A stretch of 64,000 nucleotides of DNA from Acanthornis magna (lineage: Eukaryota > Chordata > Aves > Passeriformes > Acanthizidae), in contig JAWUZG010000332.1 in assembly GCA_036785705.1 (NCBI GenBank), positions 1,116,001 to 1,180,000 of the forward strand, given 5' to 3'. Positions 1 through 13,500 of the stretch are shown here, one piece after another (the stretch's first letter is position 1; the number at the start of each line of letters is the position of its first letter). Made by a program: the position numbers and the translations under genes. A model generated the notes under the pieces. It was not told the DNA's origin. It worked only from the letters and a program-made list of their open reading frames with translations, and searched no databases.

Positions 1-1171
1 CTGCTGTCCTGTCATATTTCTGCCTTTCTAAGAATATTCTTGTGAAAATTTACTATTACAACTAAGACAGTGTTTTAAACAAAATTCAATGGAGTTTTTA
101 ATCTCTTAAATTTTATTAGTAGTAATATTAAGGGGTTTTTACCAGTGGAAATATTTTTGTTATCTCTGAAAATTATATTAAAGCATTCTCCAATTTCGCT
201 GATGTGAATAAACCTTGTAAATGTTTTCTTTAATCAATATTAGGTGGCATTAAAATCTTCAACTGCACACTCAAGTCTTTTTGAAATGTAGGATTTTTTT
301 TATTATTATTAATATTACCAGGGTATACCTGTATTTCTGTTGAGCTGGATATCTAGCTTTCAAGTTCTTTTAAAAATCCCGTTCTAAATTCTTAATTGAG
401 GAGCTATCAGCTGTTTCCAAAACTATTGTTGGAACTACATTATCCCTAAGAATATTTGAGGCATCAGCTAAATCTTCACTAGCTTGGAATCAAGCCTTAT
501 GGGTATCTACTTTGCACTTAAAAATAAGTCTTCTTGCAGATATCTCTTTATTTCACTATGCGGTTGTGACAGGAACTTTTTGAAAAGATAGTTAATAGAG
601 TGCCCGTGCCGTGGAATTTTCTCCAGAATGGTGAGCAGTTTAAAGACAAGGAATGCTTTCTGGCAGGTGGCCTGCCGTGTTTTCTCCTCTGCTCTGCATC
701 CAGGCTGCAGCCAAGTTTATGCTGTTTCATTTTGCAGGAGTCTTTCCCATGACCTAAATGTGCTAATGACACACAGCAGCAGGGTAATGTACTTAGCATC
801 CTCCTTCGGTACTCGTTATTAATGGACTGTACTGATGAGAAGATCTGTTATTGATTATTGTATATTGGCCCCAGTTCAGCTAAGTGCTTCAGCACTTCTC
901 TGGCTTTGAGTGGAAAAGTGTATTAAGTACCATTAGAGTATTGACACAGTCAAGTTGAAGTGCAGTCTGAGAATCATAGTGAACTGCTTTTCTTTACAAA
1001 TTTAAGAGTGAAAGAACATAAACTTTGTAAGTCTTTCATCTTACAAAATGTGTAAATCATTAATTTGGGGATCTCTCTAGGTTACCTTGAGTTGCATGCA
1101 TATAATCTATTTTAGGAAAGAATTAAGGAATTTACTTCTGGTGCTGCATTTAGATTTGGTGTTACGTGTCA
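1..1171. other. AT-rich non-coding sequence, no gene seen
   Basis: No recognisable exon, RNA gene or repeat copy is visible. Open frames are short (83 codons or fewer) and overlap on opposite strands, as chance frames do. There is a small TTA/ATT-rich run near 299-316. The segment ends at a CR1 stub. Confidence 0.7.
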
Positions 1172-1248
1172 ATGATTCACAGAAGGGTTAAGATTTGAAG
1201 GGACCACTGAGGTCATCTAGTCAAACCTCCCTACTCAAGCACATCTTC
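1172..1248 (-). mobile_element. CR1 LINE 3'-end stub
   Basis: On the plus strand the text reads GAAGGGACCACTGAGGTCAT followed by CTAGTCAAACCTCCCTACTC. This is the reverse complement of the conserved 3' untranslated end of avian CR1 elements. CR1 copies are usually 5'-truncated and lack a poly(A) tail, and this copy keeps only about 75 bases. It has many substitutions, so it is old and inert. The match is from recall of the family, not from an alignment. Confidence 0.75.
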
Positions 1249-2169
1249 ATTTATTTAATGTTAAAAATAATGATAAGACTGGGAAGCATTTATAGAAATT
1301 TTAAATTAAAAATAAAAAAGACTGCAATATCTCATTATTCCTATTAGTCTATAGCAAAGCACAATACAGAAGGAACAGCCACATTTTCTTCCACGTGTCT
1401 GAATATGTGAAACTTTAAAGTGTAATTCCCCAAAATGTAAATAATTATTATTAGTATAGGCTGGTAAAGAATTTGTCTTTTTTGAAACAGATGGGTATTA
1501 GAAATAAGTGTGTCTGCCCCAAATAATGCTTTAAGATATGTCATACTTTGTATATTTTTTTCATCCCAAAGGAGGGTCTCCTTGCTTCTCTCTGACTGAT
1601 AATCCACTGAAAGGTGGGAACTCTGAAACGCAGATGTGCAACTTTTCCAAAAATGCCTGTTTCCCTTTTTTAGTTTCATCCATCCTGTTCACATTCAGAT
1701 CAACTGAAAGCAGTCTTAGCTTTAAGCAGATGAGAGAACAGAGAGCTGTGCTTGTCTGGAGCTGCAGTTCCCTCTGTCCTATGGCACTGCACTGTCTGTG
1801 AGCTGTGGCCACATCTCTGAGGCACGAGCAGCCCTTGGCTCTCCTTGGCCTCGCGTTTGGAGTTTGTTACCTGCAACAGAGCCGAGAGCTTTCCAAGCTC
1901 AGCAGAAAGGACTGAATGCCCGCTGCACACATGGCAGTGACATGGTCAGCATGGAAACACGACTGTGGTGGCTGCAGAGGCTTTGGAGGAGTGCTCACCG
2001 TGGCAGCTGCAGCTTGTGAGGGAATTGCTGCTCTTGGGATTCGGAGATTTTCTTCTCTTGGCATCACCTTTTGAGATTTTCTTCTCCTACCGGGTTCAAA
2101 GGGCTTTCTAGTCTGAAGGGCCTGTCCGAACCAACCTCTTTCAAGCTATTTCATTGAATGGGAGATTGG
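1249..2169. other. Non-coding sequence with a GC-raised part at 1740-2060
   Basis: The left half is AT-rich. The stretch 1740-2060 is visibly richer in G and C and holds overlapping open frames of 66 to 87 codons on both strands. Overlap in several frames points to low stop density from base composition rather than to a gene. No family was recognised in any of the translations. Confidence 0.6.
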
Positions 2170-2600
2170 GTTTGCAACTGATGCCTAAAAAGCAGACAGA
2201 CTACCTGAAACAGAGGCCAAGACAAATTAGGAGTATAAAAAGCGGACAAACTTATTCAAGGCCTTCAAGGTACATTTGGGCAAGTAAAAGTTCCCCTCAG
2301 GGGCTACACCCAAAATGACACTGGGTCACAAGCCCTTCACCTTTACAAGTCCTGTCCCATTAGCACATTGACCCTTAATTCTCCAATCGCACCCTCAGGT
2401 GATGATGTTCACCACCCCAGGCCTGCTCCCTCCATATCACAGTTTTTTACATATTTTCGGGCCCTAGGGCAATGAATGTGTCCTTGAATCTGCATTTGGG
2501 GAGCTTTGTTTTGGCTAAAGGTGTTGGGAACAGAGGATTTTAGCACTTTGTAAGAAGCTACGGAACTACACCAAGTTACAGATACATGAAGAGTAAAAAA
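2170..2600 (-). mobile_element. Probable solo LTR or LTR fragment of an avian endogenous retrovirus
   Basis: The block has the look of a retroviral long terminal repeat read on the minus strand. An AATAAG hexamer, close to the AATAAA poly(A) signal, lies at 2251-2256 in reverse orientation. It is preceded, on that strand, by a GC-richer segment (2270-2420), and TATA-like text lies near 2234-2240. No gag, pol or env reading frame flanks it, so at most it is a solo LTR. I could not find clean TG...CA ends or a target-site duplication, so both boundaries are rough. It could instead be another class of old repeat. Confidence 0.4.
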
Positions 2601-4430
2601 CCCAGAAATTATTAAGGCATCACAATCACTAAGGATTTAGGACCCATGTATTTTATTGTCTTTATTTACCTGTTGTTTTGGATTGTAATGACTGTAATTG
2701 AAGCACCTAATTCTCAAAGAGGTTATTAAGAAAATAAATTAATCAGATTGCATTTCATGGTAATATAATCAAGATGATATTTCCCTAGTAAAGTATTACC
2801 ATTTTATAAATAGTTCAAGATATCTGACTGTTTACATATATATTCATGAATATATTAACATTCAGGAAAAGTATTGCAACAGAATTCTAAAGTAGTCTAT
2901 TTCAAATCTTTTTTTTTTTTTTAAAGTTGTGTAGCATAACAATAACACACTGTTTTACATACTTTTATTTGTCTTCCACAACACATGAATGCACTGTAAA
3001 CAGTTACAGAAAAGTGAAAGTATGTTCTTTTAAAAAGCCTCTTTTGATATTATATCTGGGGGTTTGTATTTCACAGCTCGCTGAACATCCTGGGCTTCAC
3101 TATCTTATGTAAAGAGAATAGCAGATTATAAGCTTACTTATTACCATTTCAGTTTTTATGATCTCACAAACAAGCTCAGCAGCCTTCCTTCCTACCCTCC
3201 ACAAGCTGTGGTAACTAAACAAAATTAAGCTTGTAATTCATCCCCTTGTATTTAAAATACTTGAGAAGAAATATCTGTATTAGCCTTCTCTCTGCCATAC
3301 AACATAAGTAGAACAGAAGGTTGGGTAGTATGCAAATATCATCCTAATCATGAGAAAAACAGCAAGATAAACTGAAATTCAGCACTGGTTTTTCACCCCT
3401 ATAATAAGACCAATTCACTGCCAAATCAAATTGAGTGCTGACATGTTGAGAACAATTAAGCAATAAAAGCAGTTGGTTATGGCAGGCATTATACAAGAAG
3501 CCTTTTCAGTTATGACTGGATAAGTGTGTACTGGCATAGAGCAGCAGTGGTAGCCCTGATCTGTCTTGGTTCAAATGCACAATTGTCCTCATTTTAATCT
3601 GGCAAGAGGTTATGGCTCTTCAGCTTCATCTGGGAGGGATGGGAACGACTTCTCCAAAGCCACCAGCTGAATTTACTGTGAACAGTGCAGCAATCAATGC
3701 ACACCCTCTGACAATCTTTCCCTAAGGAAAGATTCTCTTCCATGAATAAGGAGAATACAGCATTGTCTGGAGAAATGCAAACCACAGCTGGAAACAGGGA
3801 GTTGTTATTATTATCTTTTGGTCATTACAGTCTGGGTGTCCTCTTAATCTTCCCAGCGTTGGTAAGCAGAGCTGTTGGATAGCTGGTGCTGGTACTGGTT
3901 GCAAATCTTTCTTTGGTAATTCATCCTCATATTTGTTATTTGGCACGAGCTGAGCAGCTCAGGGAACCAGAGAGAGATAGGTTTTCATGGAAAACATCTC
4001 AGTTCTGGAATTGAAGAACACGGCTGAATATGAGGATCTTTAGGCCAGCAGAACTTCATATGTTTGTTGAGCTTTTACTGCTGAATGAACTCAAAGACTA
4101 ATCCTGGCTTTACAAAAACCTGTATTAAAATTTATTCATTGCGGAAGATGTGTGAAAATGCTGAGCAGAGGCTCTTTCAGTGTTCTTTAGGTGAAACATT
4201 CTCAGAAATTTCAGATGAACTCTACTCAATTTTTATCTCAGTGATAGTTCTTTGACTCTCTCCCTGAGCAGCAGAGGGTAACCTGACAACAAAGGCCCAG
4301 CTGTCCTGAAATATGAGTCCTGCTGGAGAGATGATGTACAGTTAGGGCTTGTCTCCTGGATGGGAGACTAAATGAAGAATTTTATAGTAGCTTGCCTTTG
4401 TCTTATTTGAATAATGAAGAAAAAAGCACC
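2601..4430. other. AT-rich non-coding sequence, no gene seen
   Basis: There is a T run near 2911-2922 and otherwise mixed sequence. Open frames reach only 74 codons. No transposon copy, RNA gene or splice-flanked open exon was recognised. Confidence 0.65.
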
Positions 4431-4510
4431 CAAATCAACCAACCAAAAAAAACCAAAAAACAAAAAAAACCACGCCACACCAAAAAAAAACCACCTCAAA
4501 ACCAAGCCAC
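4431..4510 (-). repeat. A/C-rich low-complexity tract (G/T-rich on minus strand)
   Basis: Runs of A are broken by CC at irregular spacing, for example AACCAAAAAAAACC. It has the same character as the G/T-rich tracts at 40484, 47954 and 60464 but lies on the opposite strand. It is not a perfect microsatellite because the spacing between CC pairs varies. It distorts the translation of any frame crossing it and should be masked. Confidence 0.8.
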
Positions 4511-7500
4511 GAGTTTGTGATAGTATAAAAATTAAAATATTAAAATGCCTGATAGTGTAACACATTTACAGAAAAATTTGGAATTCAGGTTTCTCTCTCT
4601 CTTTTCAAGGACTTTCAGTTATTCCAGCAGTAAAAAAAAAAAAAATTTAAACCTGACCTAAAAAATAAAAAAAAGCTGGGACAACACCAAACAATTAACC
4701 CTGGGACATTTCCAGGCTGATTAACATTCTGCATAGGACAGCTACTTCCCCCGTTCTAATCCACACATCTTGTGTGCTGTATCCTTCACACACTTTCAGT
4801 CCTTTCAGAGCAGCTGATGTGGAGTGAACATTCAATCCATTTTGCTATTACCTTTATGAAAGCTACAGTGCACCTTGAGAAGAGCATGTCTGACCCAATT
4901 TGATCTTTCATTTCTAACACCATTGCTTGCTGACTTTCTAAAGGATACTCAAGAAAGGCTTATTAGCAGATGTTATCACTGGAATCACCTTTTCTGAAAT
5001 AAGGAATGACAGGACCATCTGTTCATTTGTTGCTTGATAACCTAAGCTTCCGTGTTGTCCTGGAAATCCTGCTGATAGATCTATCTCCATGTGGTCACAT
5101 AGCATTGATCTGTTTGGAGTGGATTTTTGTGGAGCAGAACAGAAAAAAATGGAAAACAGAAATGCTATTTTAAAGAGCAAATAGCAAAGGCTCCTGTAGG
5201 ACATGGGTAGAATTTTCAGTGGAACTGAAGTGAAATAGTACCACAAATCCCATTGCCCTGAAATAAGGGACAATGAAGCAGTGAACCTGTACTTGATGCT
5301 TATGGAAATTATATCTCATATTGGTTTCTATAGCTGAGCATGTGTGCACTGCTGATTAGTGAAGAACTTAAGTGCTACTGATAAGTGTAGAGAAAAACAA
5401 GCAGTGAGGCTTCAAAATTCCCTGAAAATACAAAACAAATGACGAAATCTCTTTAGGGAAGTAATTGACCTTTTTAAATTATAAGCTCTAGAGTGGAAAG
5501 ATTTAAGAGTACTAATTTGCAGTGAGCCAGGTGTGACAGCTTAAGTGATAACTTTTTATAGAGATGGTGTGTGAAGTCTAAGCAGTCTATAATGTTTAAT
5601 AATGAATATATAATAGAGATCTTAATAATCCAGAACATCTTGAAAAAATAAGTGTTGTTTAAAAGTACTGCAATGGCCTTTGTAGTTATCTAAATCTTCA
5701 GTAACTCTCATAGCCACTGATTATAGTTGTATACAGTTTTGATCAAAAGTCATTTAAAGTAGTTACATATAGTTTTGATAAAAAAACAGGGACAAATTAC
5801 ATCCACTTGATATGATTGACATGTTTATGTTAACTTTCTCAGTAGAGTACAAAGTGATATAAAAGTAGGTCACGAATGGAGAAGCTTTGTTGGATGTTTA
5901 TTGCCTAGGGAGAATTTATATTGCCAATGAGGGAGTTGTGTGGACTTTTCCCCTTACTGAGTCAAAGAATTCTGTGTTAATCCATCATGAACAACAAATG
6001 CTACCTAGTCTAACAGAGCATCAGTTGTTTCTTCAGGGAAGTGGAAATGGAAGTAAGGAAGAATTGAAATTTGGGGATAAATTCCAGATAGAATAGGTAT
6101 TGGATTTAAGAGTACAGCAGTTCAGCTGAAATCAGAGAAAAAATATCCAGTGGGATATAATATTGATACAAGTAGATAAATTGCAGGTTTTCTTTCATCT
6201 GATCACTTATGCATTTTTCAACATGGTGTTGGGGAACATATTAATCTATGTACAAGCCCTCAACACATTTTCCGAGCTATTCAAAAAGTAGCAAAACTCC
6301 TTCCAAGTGGAGCTGCACAGGCTGGGCTGGCAGTGCACAAATCCTTGTGGGAGAGCAGCGCCCCAGGGTTTGCATCTTAAGCAAGAAAACTGTCTGGCAG
6401 AGTGGGGACAGTGTCTGAACCCTAATAGCCTGTGCAAGATATTTCACCAAAGCAACTACACGCTTCTGCTTTTGGGGATTACAGCTCATTTTGGATTCCT
6501 TCCTTAAATGATGACTTAGTGTAAGAAGGTTGTTCAAAACCCAACATGTAACAGGCAAAAAAAAGGCTCTCTTAAGGTTTTTTTGGGTTTTTTTATTCCA
6601 CTGTTTGCTCCAGAGAGATACTTTAAAAGATTGTGAGGGCAAGTACCTGAATTTATATAGACATGGAGTTGAGGATCTGGCCATGTGCATAGTGAAAACG
6701 TAGAATGTATCTAAAAGGTAAGAGACCTGTGTTTTCAATTAATTATTTTGCAGGCTAATTTTTGTAACACTTGACCAAAAGAATGCCTGATTGGCCTGCT
6801 TATGACTAATTAGTAGGATTAACTCATCTAAAAATGTTGCCTGAAAATACACAACAGTATGCATAGAGACTTGTAATGAAATTCGTGGAAAAAATTAACT
6901 TGGTTCTTCATCTAGGATCCTCTCATGGCAGGGCAGGGGGAGAGGAAGGAAATTTCTTTGTCCAGTAAGAGTTTCTTTTCTGCCTGGACTTTAAAATTGC
7001 ACTGTAAATTCTGCATTTGTTTCTTTGTTTGCTGTAAGACTTTTAAATGATCAGCTGATAAATATGAATGGCAGTATTCAAATTCACTTAGTGCAGGATA
7101 TGCTACTGAGTCCCTTCCTTTTGCAGGGTCCTGTTGGAAAGCAAAAGAGTTATCAGGAAATAAACAATTGTGAATCAGGTTGTGTAAATATGCTACCTGG
7201 TCTCTTTCTCCAAACAGTGAATCTCTAGAAATAAATACACTAAATTGTTTTCATTACAGTTATTATTACTTTATAATTATCCAGGCTGTCAGATTTTATT
7301 TGTACATTTTTAGTTAAAGGATTTGAGGATGTTTTCTGCCCTCTTTAAAAATCAGGATTGACAAAGTTGGTCTCTATGGTCTCTATCCTTCAGACCAGGG
7401 TACACTTTGTGGGGTTTTTAGTTTGTTTTGGTTTGGTTTTTGTCCTAATTAAAAAATATTTTTGAAGGAAGTCCTTCAAAAATGGTCATGTATCCCAGGG

Positions 7501-8719
7501 TTTGACAGATTCGACATTTAGTTTGTACTTTATGTGTGTCATAGCTAGTATTTTATAGATATAAAGGTGATGAATTCAAGGAAAAATCTTCTCTTGGAGT
7601 TCTTAATTTCGTATGAACTGACACAGCCTTTTTGTAATCTTTATATGTGTCCAGTTTTGATTTGCTAAGATTGGGGAAATACACTTTAAGAGAAGCACTG
7701 CCATTCTGTGAGAAATGATACTTCCACTCTGCATTGCTCCCAAGAAAACAAGATTTCTCATCTGTTGCACTCTTAGATTATGTCATACTTAGATTCTACT
7801 TTTCTGAGTGTGTTTTGTGCCCTTACTGCCACGATAAGAGCTGGGGGTGTTGGGGTTTTGTTGTTGAGTTCAGTCTGTGCTGTTTGCCTCGCCTGTGTAT
7901 CCTTGAGCTTAATGTACCTATTTCATCTGAAATTCTTGTGGCAATGTCAGCTAACAACATTAGCTAAAAGCATGAGCAAACACATTTATTTGATGTCCTC
8001 CTTTAGAATGGAGGAACAATATCTCCAAGAGGCAACAGTTCTCCTGTACAACATCTGCTTCTCTCTAAACTTCTGACACTTGACTCGTAGTTGGAGTTAG
8101 ATTTACTGCAGTGGAGTGGGTAGGGAAATCAAAAGTAGTATTTGTAGGAAAGGATAAGCTTTCATGGTTTCTACTTCAGAAAAAGCTTTTGAAATATGTA
8201 GGAATATCCCTTTTGAATATTTGTAATTGAAATGCTTCTCTATTCCTGTTGAAGCAACCTTGTATGAAATTAAGATAATCTGCAGTATTACAAATAATTA
8301 ATTTTGAAACAAAAATTAGTTTTATGTATCACTGAGATGATTTTAATTTTTATTTTTTAGTTTTCTTATTTCTTCTCTGAATTCAAGATGAAGAAATGTT
8401 TGATATGTCAAAAATATTCAGAGACAGAAAAACTATTTCTTTTTAACCTTTATTCAGCAATGTTATTAATAAACATCATAATTTCCAGTGCTGAACATAA
8501 AATATAATGTGGCTGAAAATACTGTGGTGAACGACATCAAAGAAAGCTTGGTTATATAGCAATTACTTCCAGTTAAAATGATCTCTGCATATCTACTTTT
8601 CAGTTAATATGCTGTTATGCAAAGTATCAGTTGTAAATGGTTTCTCTAAACTGACCTGGAATTTCTAGTACTATGCAAAGAGCATTAAGACAACTCCCTT
8701 GATTAATCCTGATATTTAG
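4511..8719. other. AT-rich non-coding sequence with one small duplication
   Basis: No gene was recognised. A diverged 24-base direct repeat (AGTTGTATACAGTTTTGATC-type) occurs at 5725-5748 and 5761-5784, a 36-base period with four mismatches. A short G/T-rich patch lies at about 7409-7442. The minus-strand open frame at 6277-6738 (153 codons) has no recognisable domain and is near the chance maximum for the window. Confidence 0.6.
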
Positions 8720-9560
8720 GATGAAGGGTTCCTACAGCCAGTAGGGTAAAACTGTACCAGCCATATATATCAGCCAACAGAGCCGTGCCAAATGGCACCT
8801 GGCTGTTAATGCAGGACTGAGAATACAGGAACATGGGCAAAGCCACACAGGAACACGTCCAAGGGTCACCAAAAGGGATAGCTCGGGTTTTAGGAGTGCT
8901 TCCCTGTGCCCTGTCCCTCGGGTGCCTCTAGAAGACAGGCCAGGGCTGGGTCTCTACATAAACTTCTTTTTCAAGGTTTATATCAAGATGGTGGGGGTGC
9001 TAGATTGGAAGGAAGAATGTGATACCTTTGTGTTATACTCTGCTGCTTTTTGTCTGCGAATGCAGAAAAGTCCAGTCCTCTCTCTGGAATGAAGTTCTTA
9101 CAGTCTTCTCCTGCAGAGCCACGTCTGGGTGTGTCCCTGGGCGCCGAGCGCTCCTGCTGGAGCAGAGGGCAGGCAGGACATGGCAGGCAGTGCCAGCCCG
9201 TGGGCCCTTAGGGTGACAGCCCCTGGGTGTGCTCCTCACCCCCTGGAGCTGCACAACAGGAATTGTCCATGTGCATTGGCTTCAGCATGGATCCAAGCTG
9301 GGGCTGGGACACACATGGATGTGGCTCCATGGATTCCAAGTGCATGTCCAAAATATATTGCTCCATCACTTCTGTGAGTGCCCAGACAGCTTTTTGGTTT
9401 GTGCCCTTGAGCTCCCTGAGCTCTTCGATGTCATAAACCTTCCATGGGCAAAAAGGCATATAATCCATAGAAACAAGAAGGGGAGGATGTTTAACAGTAA
9501 TAAACTCAGCAGTACCATGTTCTGTTTGTTTTCTGGTAAAGTAACCTGCCATGCTTTATA
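8720..9560. other. Raised-GC non-coding block, possibly an eroded repeat
   Basis: Compared with its flanks, this stretch is clearly richer in G and C, especially 8780-8960 and 9110-9330. Several frames are open together on both strands (65 to 114 codons), as composition alone would produce. The left part, with TCTCTACATAAACTTC near 8951-8966, resembles an old LTR in general style. I cannot name a family or find ends, so no transposon call is made. Confidence 0.4.
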
Positions 9561-10462
9561 TTAGAGGACAATGCTTCTCTGCTTTGACAGACTTGTAGGT
9601 GAATGCCTTTCGCTCAAAACCTGGCATATTTTTCTTTCTGCACATGGACTGAACACATGCTGCATGTTTTTTTACTGTCATTGTTCTGCACAGCTTTGCT
9701 TATTTTTTGTAAATGTTGTTTCCCATACTGGTGTTTGTCAACCCAATTTAGGTTTTGATTTTCTTGATTTATCTGGTTTCAGTTTGTTTCTTCATATATT
9801 CTGAGAAGAACTCCTTCTAGCAAAATGGGGAACCCACCAGGCAGTGCTAGAGCTTTTAATTGCCATTTTATTTCTAAAAGAGCTTTCTTGCCTCTTGTTA
9901 TGTAAAGGCTGATATTGTAAAAATAGTGTGTGCTGGTGTTTCTGAGAGTATTTTATTTACCAGAGTGTTCTGATTCAAATCTGCCCTTACTCATACAGAA
10001 ATCCTATTAGGTGACTCAGGTGTGTGCCCACAGCTTTGTCCATCTGAGCTGTTGGATTCCTTAACAGTCTGAAAAATAAGGCAGTGAGCATCTCATTGAA
10101 TTTAGGAAAAAGAACTTACCTTTGAAAAATTTCTGTGGTTCACTGAAAGCAGACAAAAATCCTATCTTCTGCAATATCTGTAACCACAGCCTAAAAACAC
10201 AGGACAGCTTTGTCTTCAGGTTTAGAAATGAGCAATATTCTTAATTCATTATCTCATAAGGGAACTTAATCAGTATGAAATCATGCTGAACACTTTTGGC
10301 TGTTATGTGCCCATTATTTTCAAAAATACAGATTAACTCACAAATCGTTTTTTAAGTCTGTAAATTGTGCTGTTAATTGACTGCATATAAAATAAGCAGT
10401 TAATGCCATTTTTTCAACAAACTGAATGACTCTGCTATCCCTTCTTTTATTACAAATAGCAG
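9561..10462. other. AT-rich non-coding sequence, no gene seen
   Basis: Mixed AT-rich sequence with T-rich stretches near 9665 and 9700. The open frame at 9571-9804 is hydrophobic because the DNA is T-rich and has no recognisable domain. The last 40 bases form a modest pyrimidine-rich stretch ending in CAG, discussed with the next entry. Confidence 0.6.
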
Positions 10463-10531
10463 GCACCATAAATTCAGTGTTGGGCTATGGAACAGTGCCT
10501 ATCAAGTACATCATTAGAGCACACAGCAAAG
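10463..10531 (+). other. Possible small exon (69 nt), unproven
   Basis: A pyrimidine-leaning stretch ending in CAG (10460-10462) precedes an open 69-base segment. The segment is followed by GTGAAG, an acceptable splice donor, at 10532. The length is a multiple of three and the frame would be phase 1 at both ends. The open frame reads on to 10725 and contains the peptide INSVLGYGTVPIKYIIRAHS. I do not recognise it from any family. The acceptor is weak, and such combinations arise by chance at this window size, so this is only a candidate. Confidence 0.15.
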
Positions 10532-13500
10532 GTGAAGAAGACTTCGGAATCATGTTCTTGCTTTTCACATTTAATTTTTCAGTTGGTGCTCTGAAAGGCA
10601 TCCCAGACAGCAGGTATTCTCAGGGGCTTGCGGGGTTCCTCTGCTGGTTTAATAGTGATCGTGACACTTGTAGAAGTGTGGCACTGAGAGAATTAGTGAA
10701 CTCATCAGAGGGAAGGAAGGAATGATCAATTATTCACCACACGCCACCAACTACAAGAAGCATGACTGCTGCCTGTCTCTCTCCTTTTCTTTCTTGTGCA
10801 CACACACACTCTCAGCTTATGTTATTTGTGCAATTACATTATTTTCATTCAAACAATCTCTAGAGAAACTTGTTTATTTGAGTGTGCTGGAACATTCATC
10901 ATTAGGGTGTTGCATCAAGTGTTCTTGACATTCACTGCTCTGTGCCTCCTGCATCTTCCTCTTTAATTATTTTAATACTTGGAATAAATAAAACAACAGA
11001 AAGATCTGGCTGATTTACCTAGAAAGAACAGAATGCATAGAGACATTTCATAATTAGATCAGTCATGGATTATTTTTGGACTATGTTTATTCTTTTCTCC
11101 CTAAACCTTTGTGCTTGAATCTTATTTTGAAGGGGAGGAGTCTAACAGCCTTCAGTTTTTTACGTGTAAGAAAGACTTTTGTTCTGCATCTCTAAATATG
11201 CATAATGCACATGAAAGAAGATTACTGGGTTCTGTATTCACTTTGAAATGTTAGTAGGACTATTTTTTCAAAACTCAGAAGTTGTAACAGAAAACTCATT
11301 AATCCTTGATCATGGCTTTATATGCTAGAAGGATATTAGTGTTAAAATATCACATATGCTCTTTTAAATATTCAAGATCACAGCAGCTTTGTGATCATTT
11401 TGATTTTTGCTAAGTTTGATTATCATAAAATTGCACTAGGATATTTTAAAAGTACATTGGTCTGAAAAATCAATAAATCACTGATTGTTGCAAAGAGCTT
11501 GTAGATTCTGCCAATGCTTCATGAGACGCTAGAACATGAGAGACAAGAACTCTTGCTGGGATTTAGAGCTGAGAAAAACCTGAAGGCAGAGGATGGAATT
11601 TATCCTTCTTTTCTTGGCCATATAGAAGAACGTTTATTTAAGTCTTTATCATATGGTGAGTTCCGTATGAGCCCCCAAGTCAATAAGGTGGAATATTTCA
11701 GCTGTTGGTGAGAGCATCACAGAGCAGGGTCTGGTAGAAGGAGGAGTGGAAGATGCCATCATGGTGAGCTTAACAGAAGAGTTTGAAAAGCAAAGCTCCA
11801 AATTTTTAGCTCACTGTATGTACTTAGCACATATATTTAAACTTCTGCTGCTCATTGTGTAGCCTTGCTACTCCATTCCATGGAGTTTGCAAGTACTGAA
11901 CAGGTCCTTTGTGAGTAAACGTGCTCCCCTGTGTGACAGCCTCACCTGAGCCTCAGCCGTGCCTGCTCTCCACACAGCCACGTGCTGCACATATTCTCAG
12001 CTGACACTGTGCTCCTTGCCTCTTCCAGAATTCTTTAGGTTTCTTTAATATTTCAGCTTTATAGTCTGGTTCATTTTGCTTTGGCACAGTTTGATGCTGA
12101 CATGCTCGTGGCAGATGTGCAGGAAATGCAGGCTGGGAGTGGCTGTACGCAGTGGCAGCCATGCTGTCTGCTGGCCTGGGGCTGCAGGTAGCACAGAAAG
12201 AAGGGTCACTGTGCAATGGTTCCGAGCCCAACAGCACAGAGCTCCTCAATCTGATCAACTTCAAACCCTCTCAGTCGCTAAGGCTGAAGTGCAGTGTCTT
12301 AGGCACAGATTATATTCTGTATTAATGTTGAATGTGAACATCAGATACAACATAACCATGACTTTCTCTATAAAGAAACATCGAAAGCCCTGCTAGATCT
12401 AAAGAGCCAGCCCAGGACAAAATATCTAAAAGTGCTGTTTCCCAGCCTGGAGTTTGTCCTGTGTGAATATTAAGCTGGAAATTCCTTGTCTTTTCTAAAA
12501 TGGTAGTGAAGTGAGCATGCCTGGCTCTCATTTGCATGATTTTATCACAGGAAGAAAACATGTTTTGTTTGTGGGTTTTTCTGTTTTGTTTTGGTGGTTT
12601 TGTTTTCTTTCCCTCCCTATCAACTTGATGAAGTATCTTAGTTTTACTTGTTTTTGGTTTTTTTTAAACCAGTGTTCTTTTGTAGACAGTTTTTGCATAC
12701 TTTTATTATTTGGTTATTAAATCTGAATACCAAAAACCTAATTGGTTTTGGGTTATCAAGTTATATTAAAGTCTAAAATTGAAAATATTTTCTTGCAATA
12801 ATAAGGGTTGCATGCTGTTTGTGCAGGTACTTCAGCCACTTTGCCTTGAGGTTGAGTTTATGTACCAAGGCTGTCACAGTTTCATGTCGTGCTGTAACAC
12901 CAACGCAGCCCTGGTCACTTTTGGTTTGCGTCAAGCAACCTTGAGATTTCAAAATAGAAATAACGAGACTGATTTTAATCCATTAAATACATCCTGTCAC
13001 CTCTTTTGAGGTAATTGAGAATTAAAGGTAAAACAGAATTAAAGCACTGAACTGATATTCTCATCTCAGGAGCCCTGCAGTTTAGAGTGGGACTGTAGAG
13101 TGTGTTTGTAACGAGGTTCAAAAACAGTGGCTTCTGGGGGTACCAAATGTGCTGTGATTAAAAACTGGCAAAAAGCATAATTTATTTCCATTTTGCACAG
13201 TAGGTCAGGGAAACATAAATCAAGTGTCTTGACAGGAAATCTGTCTTGAATCTAGAGAATAAAATACCATCCTGCTCACTCTTGGTCCCATGCCTTCAGC
13301 TGTAGAGCAGTCTTCTGTTGTTGACGTCAGGGACAGTTCTTGAATTGAGGTAAAAATATGCCACACATTTGCTGTAACATTTGCTTAAAGGCTAGCTGGG
13401 AATGAGTGGGGAGGAGTGTTTGTCATCACATCTCTCATCAATGTATTGCTGTCTCTGATTCCATGTAAGATTAATTTCTAGCGTTTGTTGACAGCTCTGT

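Noticed and set aside
6277..6738. 153-codon minus-strand open frame as a gene
   Set aside because: No recognisable family; other frames at 6246-6507 are open on both strands, which points to composition.
8720..9000. LTR call
   Set aside because: General resemblance only; no ends, poly(A) signal in the right place or recognised family text.
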